NCBI GenBank assembly: GCA_029237695.1
Contig: CM055272.1
Location: forward strand, 37,848,901-37,912,900
Source of the DNA: Conchocele bisecta
Lineage: Eukaryota; Mollusca; Bivalvia; Lucinida; Thyasiridae
Direction: 5' to 3'
DNA length: 64,000 nucleotides
A program made the translations under genes and the position numbers. The notes beneath the pieces are model-generated. The model had not been told where the DNA came from, searched no databases, and saw nothing but the letters and a program-made list of their open reading frames with translations. Of the stretch, positions 46,583 through 59,000 are shown piece by piece. Positions within the stretch are counted from its first letter, which is position 1; every line of letters begins with the position of its first letter.

Positions 46583-47112
46583 CAGAGCTCCAGATAAGTT
46601 TGTGTCAAAAGCGTATTATACCTCCAGATTTCAAATTCAATGCATATTTTACAAATGTATTATTGATTTTCTTCTGTATTAAATAGGGAGTAAATGATAA
46701 AAACAAATATTGAAAATTCACTTATTTGAGCTGCAAAAAGCAAACGATGTTTGCTTTTTGCAGCTCAACTAAGTAAATTTTCAACCTATTACAGTATTTT
46801 CACTACTCGAGTTGAAAATCAATGCGCATTTTCGCATTGTTGCGAGTATTTTGTACTCCCACTACTCTGGTACCAGTACTTGAACATGAGCCTGCACCTG
46901 TAGTAGGAGCAGAGCTCCAGTTAAGATGCGTAATTTGACCAAATATTCAAGGTATTTTTCTTAGTTCTTCACCAAAAATGGTAAGTTGGGAGTTCTTTAG
47001 AATCGTCTAAATGAGACGATTCTAAAGCACTCCCAACTTGCCATTTTTGGTGAAGCAATAACAAAATTTCCCCCGATGTTGATCAAATTACTCACCTTAT
47101 CTGGAGCTATGA
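46583..47112. mobile_element. Two adjacent 'gagctccag' foldback elements
   Basis: 46583-about 46870 is the 29020-type ('taaagcgtattata'-like, 'ttcacttatttgagctgcaa' hairpin) with its right end decayed. 46910-47112 begins 'cagagctccagttaagatgc' and ends 'caccttatctggagctatg', with a distinct interior and the hairpin 'tagaatcgtct' facing 'agacgattcta'. Both are mirrored at about 52360-52895. Confidence 0.7.
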
Positions 47113-47123
47113 AAGCTATCTCC

Positions 47124-47437
47124 CAGTAGCCTATTTCATCAACATTGCAAAGTATACTTTACTAGCAAAGTATACTTTGAGGGAGTAATCATTTATTTTT
47201 CCTGAAATGCATTATTTCATATAGAACTAACAACTGCATATATTTCATGATTAAAAGTATGCAGAATTATTATACTGAATTTATTACATTATCACAGCCA
47301 AATTGGCTGTGATAATGTAATCAATTCAGTATAATAAAAATTAATAAATTTATCATAAAATTGAAAATAAAATTTCTCCCTCAGAGTATACTTTGCTACT
47401 AAAGTATACTTTGCAATGCTGATGAAATAGGCTACTG
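47124..47437. mobile_element. Palindromic MITE 'catcaacattgcaaagta', copy 3
   Basis: Ends 'cagtagcctatttcatc' and 'gatgaaataggctactg'. Same interior as 29527-29837 and 42657-42965. The mirrored copy is 52038-52346. Confidence 0.8.
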
Positions 47438-47866
47438 AACCCCCATTTCTTCTAAATACACAGTTCAAAATACGATCAATGAAGGTGGGAGCTTCTGGGA
47501 TTTGTGACCAAGGTAGCTCCTGATCAGACAGCACATTCATGTAGCCCGATAATGATCTATATTGCTTGTTAGAAACATGACATCTGTTTCATTGATTGAA
47601 TGACAAAGAGAGCAGATCCTGATCAGCCTGTGCGGATGCACTGATCTGGATCTACGCTGGTCGGAAAACCCATCCGCCCCATTTCTCCAGTGACAGTCAC
47701 AATTATGGAGTTCACAGTGTTCAGAAAATATACAATGTATCCCATGAGCATATGAATTTTTTTGTGTTAGTAAATGAGGATTTTTATACCCATACGGTAT
47801 GTTTTCGTCAATTGAACTGTCATTTTGAGAGAAAACATACTTTTTTTTATAAGCATGGACACTCAA

Positions 47867-48366
47867 NNNNNNNNNNNNNNNNNNNNNNNNNNNNNNNNNN
47901 NNNNNNNNNNNNNNNNNNNNNNNNNNNNNNNNNNNNNNNNNNNNNNNNNNNNNNNNNNNNNNNNNNNNNNNNNNNNNNNNNNNNNNNNNNNNNNNNNNNN
48001 NNNNNNNNNNNNNNNNNNNNNNNNNNNNNNNNNNNNNNNNNNNNNNNNNNNNNNNNNNNNNNNNNNNNNNNNNNNNNNNNNNNNNNNNNNNNNNNNNNNN
48101 NNNNNNNNNNNNNNNNNNNNNNNNNNNNNNNNNNNNNNNNNNNNNNNNNNNNNNNNNNNNNNNNNNNNNNNNNNNNNNNNNNNNNNNNNNNNNNNNNNNN
48201 NNNNNNNNNNNNNNNNNNNNNNNNNNNNNNNNNNNNNNNNNNNNNNNNNNNNNNNNNNNNNNNNNNNNNNNNNNNNNNNNNNNNNNNNNNNNNNNNNNNN
48301 NNNNNNNNNNNNNNNNNNNNNNNNNNNNNNNNNNNNNNNNNNNNNNNNNNNNNNNNNNNNNNNNNN
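47867..48366. other. Assembly gap, exactly 500 N
   Basis: A run of 500 N. The bases on both sides are mirror images ('ggacactcaa' and 'ttgagtgtcc'). A fixed length of 500 is a scaffolding placeholder, so the true spacer is unknown. Open frames running through the Ns are meaningless. Confidence 0.99.
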
Positions 48367-48661
48367 TTGAGTGTCCATGCTTATAAAAGTATGTTTTCTC
48401 TCAAAATGACAGTTCAATTGACGAAAACATACCGTATGGGTATAAAAATCCTCATTTGCTAACACAAAAAAATTCATATGCTCATGGGATACATTGTATA
48501 TTTTCTAAACACTGTGAACTCCATAATTGTGACTGTCACTGGAGAAATGGGGCGGATGTGTTTTCCGACCAGCGTAGATCCAGATCAGTGCATCCGCACA
48601 GGCTGATCAGGATGCTCTCTTTGTCATTCAATCAATGAAACAGATGTCATGTTTCTAACAA

Positions 48662-51600
48662 GGGTCAGTCCATCTCAATTCAACGAAAAATTAAGGTCGC
48701 CCACGCATCATTGTTTCAGAATTGTCTCTCATTTTAACTGTATTAACATTGACCATCTTAATGAACAAATCTGAAGTTTTAGGTCCCTGCTTCAAATATT
48801 TCATGAGATATGGCTATTTTAGCATACATGCATGCATGTATGGTCGACGCCCGATTTTGCTAGGATATTGCGGCCGTTATTTTTTATATCATTTTCAAAT
48901 GACCATATCTCAAAAAGTAAGTGAGACTGAAGCCTGAAACTTTCAGGGATTGTTCTTTGGGACATATGTGATTGATTCATGATAATACACTATGTGTGAG
49001 GAATGTTATGGTTGGCTGACAGGCACCCGAAATATCAAAAATATTCTGTCAAACGTGACGAACGCCAACATTTGACATCCTGAAACATGTATTTACCAGC
49101 ATTTAAGTCTTTCAGTTTTTTCTCTCCAATAAGCCCATGTAACATTGTTTATATAATGACTATTATGACAGTTATAGGCCTAACAGTTATGAAGAAAAAA
49201 AATTCCAAAATCAACAAAAAAAAATTCAAGCGACATGTTCAGTGAACCAAAATGAAATGTGGGTATATAATAAACATCTTAAAAAGTATGTTGGGTTAAA
49301 GCAATTGGTATCTACTTTATATATGCCAAATTTCAGCTTTTTTATACACCATCTTCATAGTTAGATAAATATATATTTAACAACAGTATTTTGCAGGTTC
49401 GAGAGCTATTTTTATTCTTTAAACATACATGTATGTGTATCATGACTGTAAATGGATTACCACTTAAACTAGTTTCATTACATTGTCTTTGTCAGCCTTG
49501 TCCAGATGGTATTGTCTACCATTTGGTGTGCTTGGTGCATTTATTAGACACAATATGCACATTAATGGTACGTAACAAAGGTCTTCACGCCGAGGCCACT
49601 GAAAGGACCTTGCTGGACCGTGAGGGTGCATGAATAGATATTTGCACATCCTCGTCTTCTTCTGATTTGTCTCTTATGATGCCAATCCACCATTTACCAT
49701 CATATAAGCAGCAGACATATTTCCCAATTTCACACTGCTTTAAACTGACTGATGTTTTTTGAAGTTCAGGACTGGACACTTCATCGGGAACATTCACCAC
49801 AGGTTCATCACGTGCTCTAACATTGGAGACTTCAAATGACACTGCATCACCTGATACTCTTCGAACCAGCAGTTTATTTCCCTCAAGATCTGGAATATAA
49901 CAATGATGACTTCTTGTACCCGGAACTGCCTTAGCACTTGCAAACCTTGTGTTCTGTTGATCTGCATGGCCGGTCACATCTTCTTTGTCGATGAAGAAGA
50001 ACTTCACTTTACTAATGTGTGCCTGAGCCCAGTCGTATAGGTCCTTAGGTGTCAGAATGTGACCTACGAGGGTAGCCTGAAGGCTCGCCTTTGCTGCTTC
50101 TCGTTTCACAGTTCCACCTACTCCATCACATGCATTCTTTCCATGACTTGTAGCAAAGAAATGCCATTCAGCATGGAGTCCAAAGTCATCTAGATGGTAC
50201 GTAAGATTGCACAAGTTTTTATAGTTCTTGTACTGAGAAGCTGCTCCATCTGAGAAGTAGTATATTTTCTTGATGCCTGGACAGATTTCCTTCATGTGAT
50301 GAAGCACATCATACAAGAATCTATGTACTGTGATAGTGTTATGCTGTAAACAATCACTAACAACACACATACTTTCATGTGTCTGGCCATCTTTATTGAA
50401 GAAGTATGCCACAAATGGATGAAGTGTTGCTTGGCTATTGTCCCAATGAAACCCTTGAGCAGCATCTTGTACCACAAAACTGTAATTCTCAGCAAAGTCG
50501 AGGATGATTATGGCCTCGTCAGGACCGAGGTTTTCCTTCAAGGATGACAGATATGCCGCCTGATGCTTGGCAATGTAGTGATGTGATGTGAGTTTATCGG
50601 TCTTTTCAACAATTGTGTCTATAAACTCTTGCAATGGCATGGACAATGTTTGCAGTGTTGTGCGATCGGTTGTAAGCCATTGTTTGTATTGTATTGTCTC
50701 ATCAGGTGCAAGTCTATCGTTCACACCACACAATGTTTCAAGGTGTGACCTTAGTTCATCAGCCCCTGGACATTCTGGGCACCTGTGGATCATACATAGA
50801 TTTGAATCGATGGAGCAGACAAGTTTTGCCATCAAGTCATGATAAGTAACATACTTACATATCATCATTAATTTTACATGTACACTCACCTGCAAAACTG
50901 TGTTCTGTGACATTTATTCTCCTCGGAATTGTAAGAACATGGAGCTAAACATGTACCGGTAGCCATCATCAGCTTGACATCAGTGTTTCTTCACTGCCAA
51001 AGCTAGCACATGCCATGATGTGGCAAATTCCCTAAATTGGCCTGTAGTACTGGGTAATTCCCAACAGAGTATTACTGGCACTATTCCAGTTTTAGTGTAG
51101 ACCATTGAGTCTGAATTGATATGTATGTCATCATTGGCATAATATATAGGGATGTGAATATCCATTTAATAGCTTCCGAAAGTGCCAAAACAGTGCATTT
51201 TTGAAGAATAATATTTAATATGAAGTAGTCCAATAAAAAAGTCCATCTTTGGCACATAGAAACTACATGCCATTAGCTGTAAATTGACACCACTTTTAGG
51301 ACATATGTTATATACCCACATGCTATTTTTTTACAATGCATTTTACCTAAAATATTTCAAAAACTGTTTTTTTCCAAAATTGAGGGGTATGGTATCTTGC
51401 AACCAATACCTTTAGGACTGTTTTATTGCATTGTAAGCACAACTGGACGGGTGAACATGACTCTAAAAAAAATTGGAAGCCTTTACTAGATGTAAATTAG
51501 TTTTTTTTGGGTCTCAAATATTAACTTTTGTAAGGAAAATAGTAAATTCTGGCAACTTCATCTGCATACCAAAAAAAATACAGGTGTCCCAAGGTAGATA

Positions 51601-51905
51601 TCCTGCTATATTTAGAGGCTCCAGGTTCAACTGAACAACTCCAAGAAAAATCATCCATTTATGTGTATTACTTTTTGAGATATGAATGTCTGAAAATGAC
51701 GTAAAAAATGACGGCCGTCAATCCTGAGCGAAACTCTGTACCTACTATGTATATTAAAATGGTCATATCTCGTGAACCGTTCGTGGTACAGGGCTAAAAT
51801 TTCAGATATGTGCTCAGAAATGAATATAGAAGATATACTGTGAAAATGAGACCAATCTGAGATCCAAGTGCGTGGACTGTTTGTTGACCTGAGATGGACT
51901 GACCC
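48662..51905. mobile_element. 3.24 kb TIR DNA transposon, right arm only
   Basis: The ends are 'gggtcagtccatctcaattc' and 'tgacctgagatggactgaccc'. The empty site is preserved in the left arm ('gcttgttag', near 47565), which fixes the insertion point. With GGG...CCC ends the target duplication is ACAA (48658-48661 and 51906-51909); microhomology also allows ACAAG. Subterminal inverted blocks ('catatctcaaaaagtaa' near 48904 and 'ttactttttgagatatg' near 51667) extend the inverted repeat to ~240 bp, imperfectly. It carries one long ORF on -. Complete ends and an intact frame suggest recent activity. Confidence 0.85.
49585..50913 (-). CDS. Transposase-like protein of the 3.24 kb TIR transposon
   Basis: 442 codons, open throughout. 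The N-terminal third has a Cys/His cluster (C33, C40, H43, C45, C48, C62; 'HRCPECPG') that could bind zinc. The core shows conserved-looking acidic motifs: 'IIILDFAENYSF' (D139), 'IYYFSDGAASQYKNYKN' (D222) and 'HGKNACDGVGGTVKREAA' (E272 candidate). This spacing and the intervening beta/alpha-like pattern suggest an RNase H-fold DDE transposase. I recognise the protein as a recurrent uncharacterised family in invertebrate genomes but cannot name its superfamily. A donor-like 'caggtgagt' at about 50886-50892 near the N-terminus hints at a small intron, so the true 5' end may lie in an upstream exon. It is the only long ORF in the unit, flanked by its TIRs. Confidence 0.7.
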   Translation of the reverse strand: MSQNTVLQVSVHVKLMMICKYVTYHDLMAKLVCSIDSNLCMIHRCPECPGADELRSHLETLCGVNDRLAPDETIQYKQWLTTDRTTLQTLSMPLQEFIDTIVEKTDKLTSHHYIAKHQAAYLSSLKENLGPDEAIIILDFAENYSFVVQDAAQGFHWDNSQATLHPFVAYFFNKDGQTHESMCVVSDCLQHNTITVHRFLYDVLHHMKEICPGIKKIYYFSDGAASQYKNYKNLCNLTYHLDDFGLHAEWHFFATSHGKNACDGVGGTVKREAAKASLQATLVGHILTPKDLYDWAQAHISKVKFFFIDKEDVTGHADQQNTRFASAKAVPGTRSHHCYIPDLEGNKLLVRRVSGDAVSFEVSNVRARDEPVVNVPDEVSSPELQKTSVSLKQCEIGKYVCCLYDGKWWIGIIRDKSEEDEDVQISIHAPSRSSKVLSVASA

Positions 51906-52037
51906 ACAAGCAATATAGATCATTATCGGGCTACATGAATGTGCTGTCTGATCAGGAGCTACCTTGGTCACAAATCCCAGAAGCTCCCACCTTCATTGAT
52001 CGTATTTTGAACTGTGTATTTAGAAGAAATGGGGGTT

Positions 52038-52346
52038 CAGTAGCCTATTTCATCAGCATTGCAAAGTATACTTTAGTAGCAAAGTATACTCTGAGGGAGA
52101 AATTTTCAATTTTATGATAAATTTATTAATTTTTATTATACTGAATTGATTACATTATCACAGCCAATTTGGCTGTGATAATGTAATAAATTCAGTATAA
52201 TAATTCTGCATACTTTTAATCATGAAATATATGCAGTTGTTAGTTCTATATGAAATAATGCATTTCAGGAAGAATAAATGATTACTCCCTCAAAGTATAC
52301 TTTGCTAGTAAAGTATACTTTGCAATGTTGATGAAATAGGCTACTG
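52038..52346. mobile_element. Palindromic MITE (mirror of 47124-47437)
   Basis: Ends 'cagtagcctatttcatc' and 'gatgaaataggctactg'; allelic or duplicated partner of the left-arm copy. Confidence 0.8.
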
Positions 52347-53080
52347 GGAGATAGCTTTCATAGCTCCAGATAAGGTGAGTAATTTGATCAACATGGGGGA
52401 GGGGGAAATTTGTTATTTGGCTTCACCAAAAATGGCAAGTTGTTGGAGTGCTTTAGAATCGTCTCATTTAGACGATTCTAAAGAACTCCCAACTTACCAT
52501 TTTTGGTGAAGAACTAAGAAAAATACCTTGAATATTTGGTCAAATTACGCATCTTAACTGGAGCTCTGCTCCTACTACAGGTGCAGGCTCATGTTCAAGT
52601 ACTGGTACCAGAGTAGTGGGAGTACAAAATACTCGCAACAATGCGAAAATGCGCATTGATTTTCAACTCGAGTAGTGAAAATACTGTAATAGGTTGAAAA
52701 TTTACTTAGTTGAGCTGCAAAAAGCAAACATCGTTTGCTTTTTGCAGCTCAAATAAGTGAATTTTCAATATTTGTTTTTATCATTTACTCCCTATTTAAT
52801 ACAGAAGAAAATCAATAATACATTTGTAAAATATGCATGAATTTGAAATCTGGGGGTATAATACGCTTTTGACACAAACTTATCTGGAGCTCTGATACCT
52901 TTCTGAATATGGTAAGCAATTTTAAGCAATTTCTAAGAGACTGCTAAGCATTGCTAACCCACGGCTTAGCAATGGCTTAAAATTGCGTATTTAAAAAGGT
53001 ATGTCGTAAAATGAAAACTATGTCCCAGAACCCCCATTTCTTCTATATATAGTATATACTGTCATTGCCGTGTGTTTCAG

Positions 53081-56000
53081 TCTGCAAGAACTGTATAGTT
53101 CGCCACTGTATGGAGGTGAGCCTACACTGCCCAAAATGCAGCATCCTCATCCATCCCACGGACCCGTTCGTCAACATCAGGTGAGTGGTTCTTGCTTTTG
53201 ACTGTGATGTTATTTTATTGAGTCAGACACATACATCGAACTCAAACTTTTTCGGTCGGTACCAGGTTAAGCTAGCCTTTCAAAATAGGGACAAAAAAAT
53301 TGAGATTTTTTTTCTTTTCAAAATTTCTGTTTTATATAGTGAAAAACTTCTCCCTCAACTCAAAATAGGGAGAAGTCAGATAATTTAGGGAGAGAATTTC
53401 GCCCACTTCACCCTGTAAACTGATTCCTGCTGTACCCCAGGATTTAATGACATTCAGACAATTTCATAATGTTTTTGATAATATTATTGAATTATTCCAA
53501 CCATCTAACCTTGTATTATCATGATTATACTGAAAGCAGGCTTTTCTAAAGTTTGGGCTATTTTTGAATTTCCTGTAGCCATCTGGGCTGCCAATTAGAG
53601 GGGTCCGATTCACTAAACTTCGTACAACTAAGAAGTTTGTAAGTGGAAAACTGAAATGTTTGAATTAGTAGCAGGTTTTGGAAAATCTTTGGTGGATTTG
53701 TTGAGATTTAATGACCTACGTGTAGGTGGAAAATACATGTAGTAGCATTAATGAACCACGTTAATGTGTCAAATGATTTTACAAAAATCTTCGTACAAAC
53801 ATTTTCTTTCGTACAAAGTTTATTGAAATGTGTCGCAGATCAGGGGACCGTTACACTAAACTTTGTACGAATAAAATGTTCGTAAGTGCAAATATAGGAT
53901 CGTCTGGAAATGTCAATTGATGGATTTACATTTATTGAGCATATGCAGCATAATATGTAAATCCAATAATTGTTTACAAGAATATAGTGCTAATTTTAGA
54001 TTTACAGACTATCGTAATTTTGCACACAAACATTTTAGTCGTACAAAGTTCAGTGTAACGGGCCCCTGGTAGCCCAGCAGTAAATTGGATTACCAGGCAT
54101 TGGATTTATTGCACTCTGTGTAACATAGTATTTCTCCTCAGATTAAAAGTTCTGTAGCCTAAAACGTTATCTGATGAAAATAGAATTCCAGGCTAGTGTC
54201 TTTTGATATCAAGCTTACCAGGCTTGGCTCGGAAAAGGTAGGAATTCCTCGGCAAGCCTCCGAATTCCTACACTTTTCCTAGCCTTGATACCAAAAGACA
54301 CCAACCTGCTACATGTATGCTCTATTTACTAATTGTTAGAAGCATCACTCAGGCCAATCAGGGTCTATATGGGTCACAAATGCTGTTAACCTGAATTTTC
54401 TGATTGCCACGCATGGTGAATAGAGTCGCCCTGCGTTATAACCAGAAAATATGGGTTAAACGCGAAATGCCATATTTCAGCAACAATCACAGTCAGAATT
54501 ATGTATTTTACAGGTTGGACAGAATGATACAGGATATAGTGTACAAACTCCTACCCAGTGTAGCTCAAAGTAAGTATCAATCTGTCTGCCAGCATGGGTT
54601 TTTAGTCACCAGCCTAGGCTTGAAAAAGGACTTGCATAGTATTTCCTTCCCACTGGTTTTTGGATGAGTGTTGAAAGTTAGGTCCTGTCTCTATATAATG
54701 TTACCTATTGCTGGGACATTAAGCCCTTTCAACATGCTCATATGCTCATAAATTGTATACACACAGGGCTCCAGATAAGGAATTAGTAATAGAGTGTTTT
54801 CACTCCATTATTTCTGAAGCAATTGGGTATTTCAAAATTTTAATTGGGTCAAATAAAATCACACTACTGTTTACACATCAACAGACAGCACTTATTGAAT
54901 AGTTTGCTTCAAAATGAAAGCATATCTTGGCATTTCATGAGAATTATGGCATTTCATGAGAATTATCTCCTTGGAGACAATTCTAATGAAATACCAAGAT
55001 GTGTTTTCATGGAAAATAAAAAAAATATGCTATATTTGTGGTCTGTTTATTGTTTTCTGCAGCATGATAAAGGTACCACAAAATTGTTATTGCTTTTTGA
55101 TACTCGCAACTTCTGATTTCAATTGTATTTTTGGTAATTACAATTTGGTATTTAGGCAAATACACAGCTTATCTGGAGCTCTGTACACATGCCCCATGTT
55201 ATTCTTGCACAGTCCCTTTTGTCAGCCAGCAGGCTGTGATGTAATTGGAAGATGGTAAATATTTATCAATTTTTTCTAACGAAAAATGCTAATATGTTCT
55301 TTATTTCACTCTAACGTATACGTTGCAACCGGTTCTAGACGGTTCAAATGAATGGCAGCAACATATACTTTCATGAAGAAATAAAAAAAAATGGATAAGA
55401 ATTGGTTATACATTTTGATACCTGTGTGTTTTGATACCGGTGTAGTTGTATCCTGCATGGGATGGGTCAATCATTCAATGAATAATTCCAGCACAAAAAT
55501 ATTTACAAAATTCCCTAACATTTGATTGGCCCGTAGCAAGTCTCTGTCCAAAATTTATATCCCAGTAAACTCCCACGCCGAACTACTTTCCGCGTAACCG
55601 TGAGGCGCAGTTAAAATAATTCTTAAGAAAACGGAAAATAAACACATTTTCTTGATGAATTTATTTCAGATGCTGGAATTAATAGGAATGAATGGCCTTT
55701 TTGCTGAATTTATTGGGGATATAAACTTGGAAAAGTCTCGGGAATACTGGACGAGGCCTTCCGGCCTTCGTACAGTATTCCCGCAACTTTTCCAAGTTTA
55801 TACCCGATAAATTTCACAAAAAGGCCATTCATTCCTTCCTATAATGAATGGCTTGCTTGTGCAGGAGATACAGAAATAACCTATGCCATAAATCAATCAA
55901 TCAATCAATCAATGATGTTCTTGTACAGGGGAGATGGAGGACATCAAGGGCTTCTACAAGGAACACCGGACGCTGAACCACCCGGTGAGTGCTACATGTG

Positions 56001-59000
56001 TGCGAATGCACAGGGCTGATCTGGATCTACACTGGGTTCAAAACCCATTAAGTCCCATTACTCGGATCACAGCCACATATGTGACCCGAGGTGATTGACG
56101 TATCCCGTATTCTGCCATTAGGAGGTATGGGCCGTGGCCTAGAGGATATGGTATTGGACTTCAATATTCGAGGCTGTTAGTTCAAATCTCACCTTAGGCG
56201 TTAACAGTTCTAACATAGTATTTCCATCCCATTTGTCTTTCAGGTGAGACTTACACCTGTTGTTCTGTCTCTATATGACCTGAGCTGTTGCTTGGATGTT
56301 AAACTCACATTCACTTTTTATGAGATTTATGACCAGCTACGGATCAAATATCAGACTTCTGTAGCCTGATATACATGTATACATGTGCTGCTTATTAGAA
56401 ACTTGACAGGTGTTTCATCGATGGAATGGTGAACCGTGCAGATCCTGATCATACTGTGGATGCACAGGCTGATCTAGATCTACACTGGTCGCAAAACCCG
56501 TAAGCCCCATTTCTCCAACCACAGCCACATGTAACCAGTAGCCTATTTCACCAACATTGCAAAGTATACTTTTCTAGCAAAGTATACTTTGAGGGAGAAA
56601 TTTTTAATTTTAGGATAAATTTATTAATTTTTATTATACTGAATTTATTACATTATCACAGCCATTTTGGCTGTGATAATGTAATCAATTCAGTATAATA
56701 ATTCTGCATACTTTTAATCATCAAATATATGCAGTTGTTAGTTCTATATGAAATAATGCATTTCAGTAAAAATAAATGATTACTCCCTCAAAGCATACTT
56801 TGCTAGATAAGTATACTTTGCAATGTTGGTGAAATAGGCTACTGGTCAGATTGAACGCTCCCCATTTCTACCAATAGGAGTTTGTACTACGGGTATTATA
56901 ATTTGTAACGATAATACTATCAGTATGGCAGTACCCAGGGACGGATCTGGAGGGGGGAGGGGGAGGGGGGGGGGGGGGGGCTTCCGGGGTTGCAACCCAC
57001 CCGTTCAGCCACGGAGTTTACATAGATCACAGTTTACCACCAGTTGGAGTCATAAAACACACTGGGAAAGTGCATTTCGAAGAGCTGGAAAATGGGACAA
57101 TCCCCTAGTTGCGAACGATAACTCCTTGCTACGGACGGTACGGGAGTAGATTGCAAGAGTTACCTTCGCAACTAGACAACCCCCTCGTTCCTCAAATGCT
57201 GGATCCGCCCCTGGTACCCATACTGATAATAGAACATTTGTATAGTCAGTCAGCGTCTCTTGACAGAATAGGGTAAAGTTCAATTGCCTGTGATGTGTCG
57301 GACCCATAAATCAGTTAGTTTGTACCTAAATAACCTGTTTTCAATTTGATGTTCATGTATAACAATATGACATTTGATAGATAATATCAATGTGAAAACG
57401 GGTTATTTTGGTACAAGCTTGCTTGGCTACATGATACAGATCTGAAGCTTGCGATATGAATGTTTCCACAATTTAACCCATTGCCGTCTGTAGATACAAT
57501 ACATTTTTGTTGAAAAATATGATTTCATGTATTTCTCCATAAACGTATACATTGCTACCACTCATTTGAACCGTCTCATCGAGATGGCTCAAATGAGTTG
57601 TAACAACCTATACTTTCGAGAATAAATGAGATAATTAGAGATATTATTGTTAAGGAAATTTCATACTACTTTAATAGTATCCGTCTGTAATGGTTTAATA
57701 GCGAACAGTGTAGTCTGTGATCCAACACTCGGATGTTTGATCTTGAAGTCGCATTATTTTTTCCTGTCATGTGACATATGTCCCATGATTCACCAGCAGT
57801 GAAGACCAGATCTGCTCATCCGTAATTATGTCGACAAACCAGAGACTGCATTCAATCAACAACATGCTTTGTTATCAGTCTAGTTAAATGATCTGTCTGG
57901 TGATTGTAAATGTAAATGCTTGGATTGAACGATGGCACTGGCTCGATGACCTTGCATGTCGTCTCCCAAGAAGGGGAGAAAGGAAGGAGGTGGATACAGA
58001 GGAAAGTGGCCCCAGGGGGCGTAGCTCTTATTAGAATAGTACACACTGGTTGTTTAACGTGCCCAGAGTCTCCTTCAACTCTGATACACGGGGCCACCTT
58101 TTAAAGTCCCCATCCGAAAGGACTAGTAGAGCAGGAAATACAAAGTATCTCAGAAATACTGACGCCCTGGCCGAGAATCGAACCCAGGTTGCCAGTGTGG
58201 CAGTTTGACGGTGTTACCCCTCGGACACGGTCTGCTTTTGATTGTATGAGTGGGCCTATATATATTTTAATACCAGGGATCCAGATAAGGAATTAGTAAT
58301 TGAGTATTGTCACTCCATCATTTCTTAACAATTGGGTTTTTCAAAATTTTAATTGGGTAAAATAAAATCGCACTACTGTTTACACATCAACAGACGGCAA
58401 TTGAATAGCTTGTGACAAAATGAAAACAAGTCTTGGCATTTCCTTGGAGACAATTGTAATGAAATACCAAGATGTATTTTCTTAGAAAATAATAAAAATA
58501 TGCTATATTTGTGGTCTGTTAATTGTTTTCTGCAGCATGATAAAGGTACCATAAAATTTGTATTGCTTTTTGATACTCACTACTTCTCATTTCAATTGGG
58601 TTTTTGGCAATTTTAATTGGGTATTTAAGCAAATATGCAGCTTATCTGGTGCTCTGTATTACTAATACATGTATATGTTGGTCAAATTTAATGGATTAAT
58701 ACATGTTTATCTCATAGACTGCCAACATATTGACACAAAAATGCAGGAAAGGCCTTGTTGTCTACATTATAGGGTTGAACCTGTCGCCAACTGTCTCTGA
58801 GAATACCCCGGGCTCCCAGAATGAGGATTCACCAAACAAAGATGGCAGGACGCCCCCTACCTCTGTCTCCATTCTCCTTGAATCGGAGAGGTATGTTTCT
58901 AATTGTCTCTATACCAATATCAATAAAATAAATATTTGACCAAATTTTACGTAATAAAAAAGATTGCTCATTCTTAAATTTTGCTATAATTTAATATAAA

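Larger units (their letters stand above)
33258..47866. repeat. Left arm of >14.6 kb inverted duplication
   Basis: This whole stretch is repeated in reverse at 48367-64000. The base at 33258 ('ttccacaaaaaggcc') pairs with the window end, and 47866 ('ggacactcaa') pairs with 48367 ('ttgagtgtcc'). Similarity is high throughout, including exons, introns and MITEs, but with scattered substitutions and indels. Left-only insertions are at 33527-34584 and about 39084-40545. The duplication probably continues left of 33258, because the right partner is cut by the window edge. Confidence 0.92.

Noticed and set aside
47752..48477. Open frames of 181-236 codons around the gap
   Set aside because: They run through 500 N and are mostly undefined residues.
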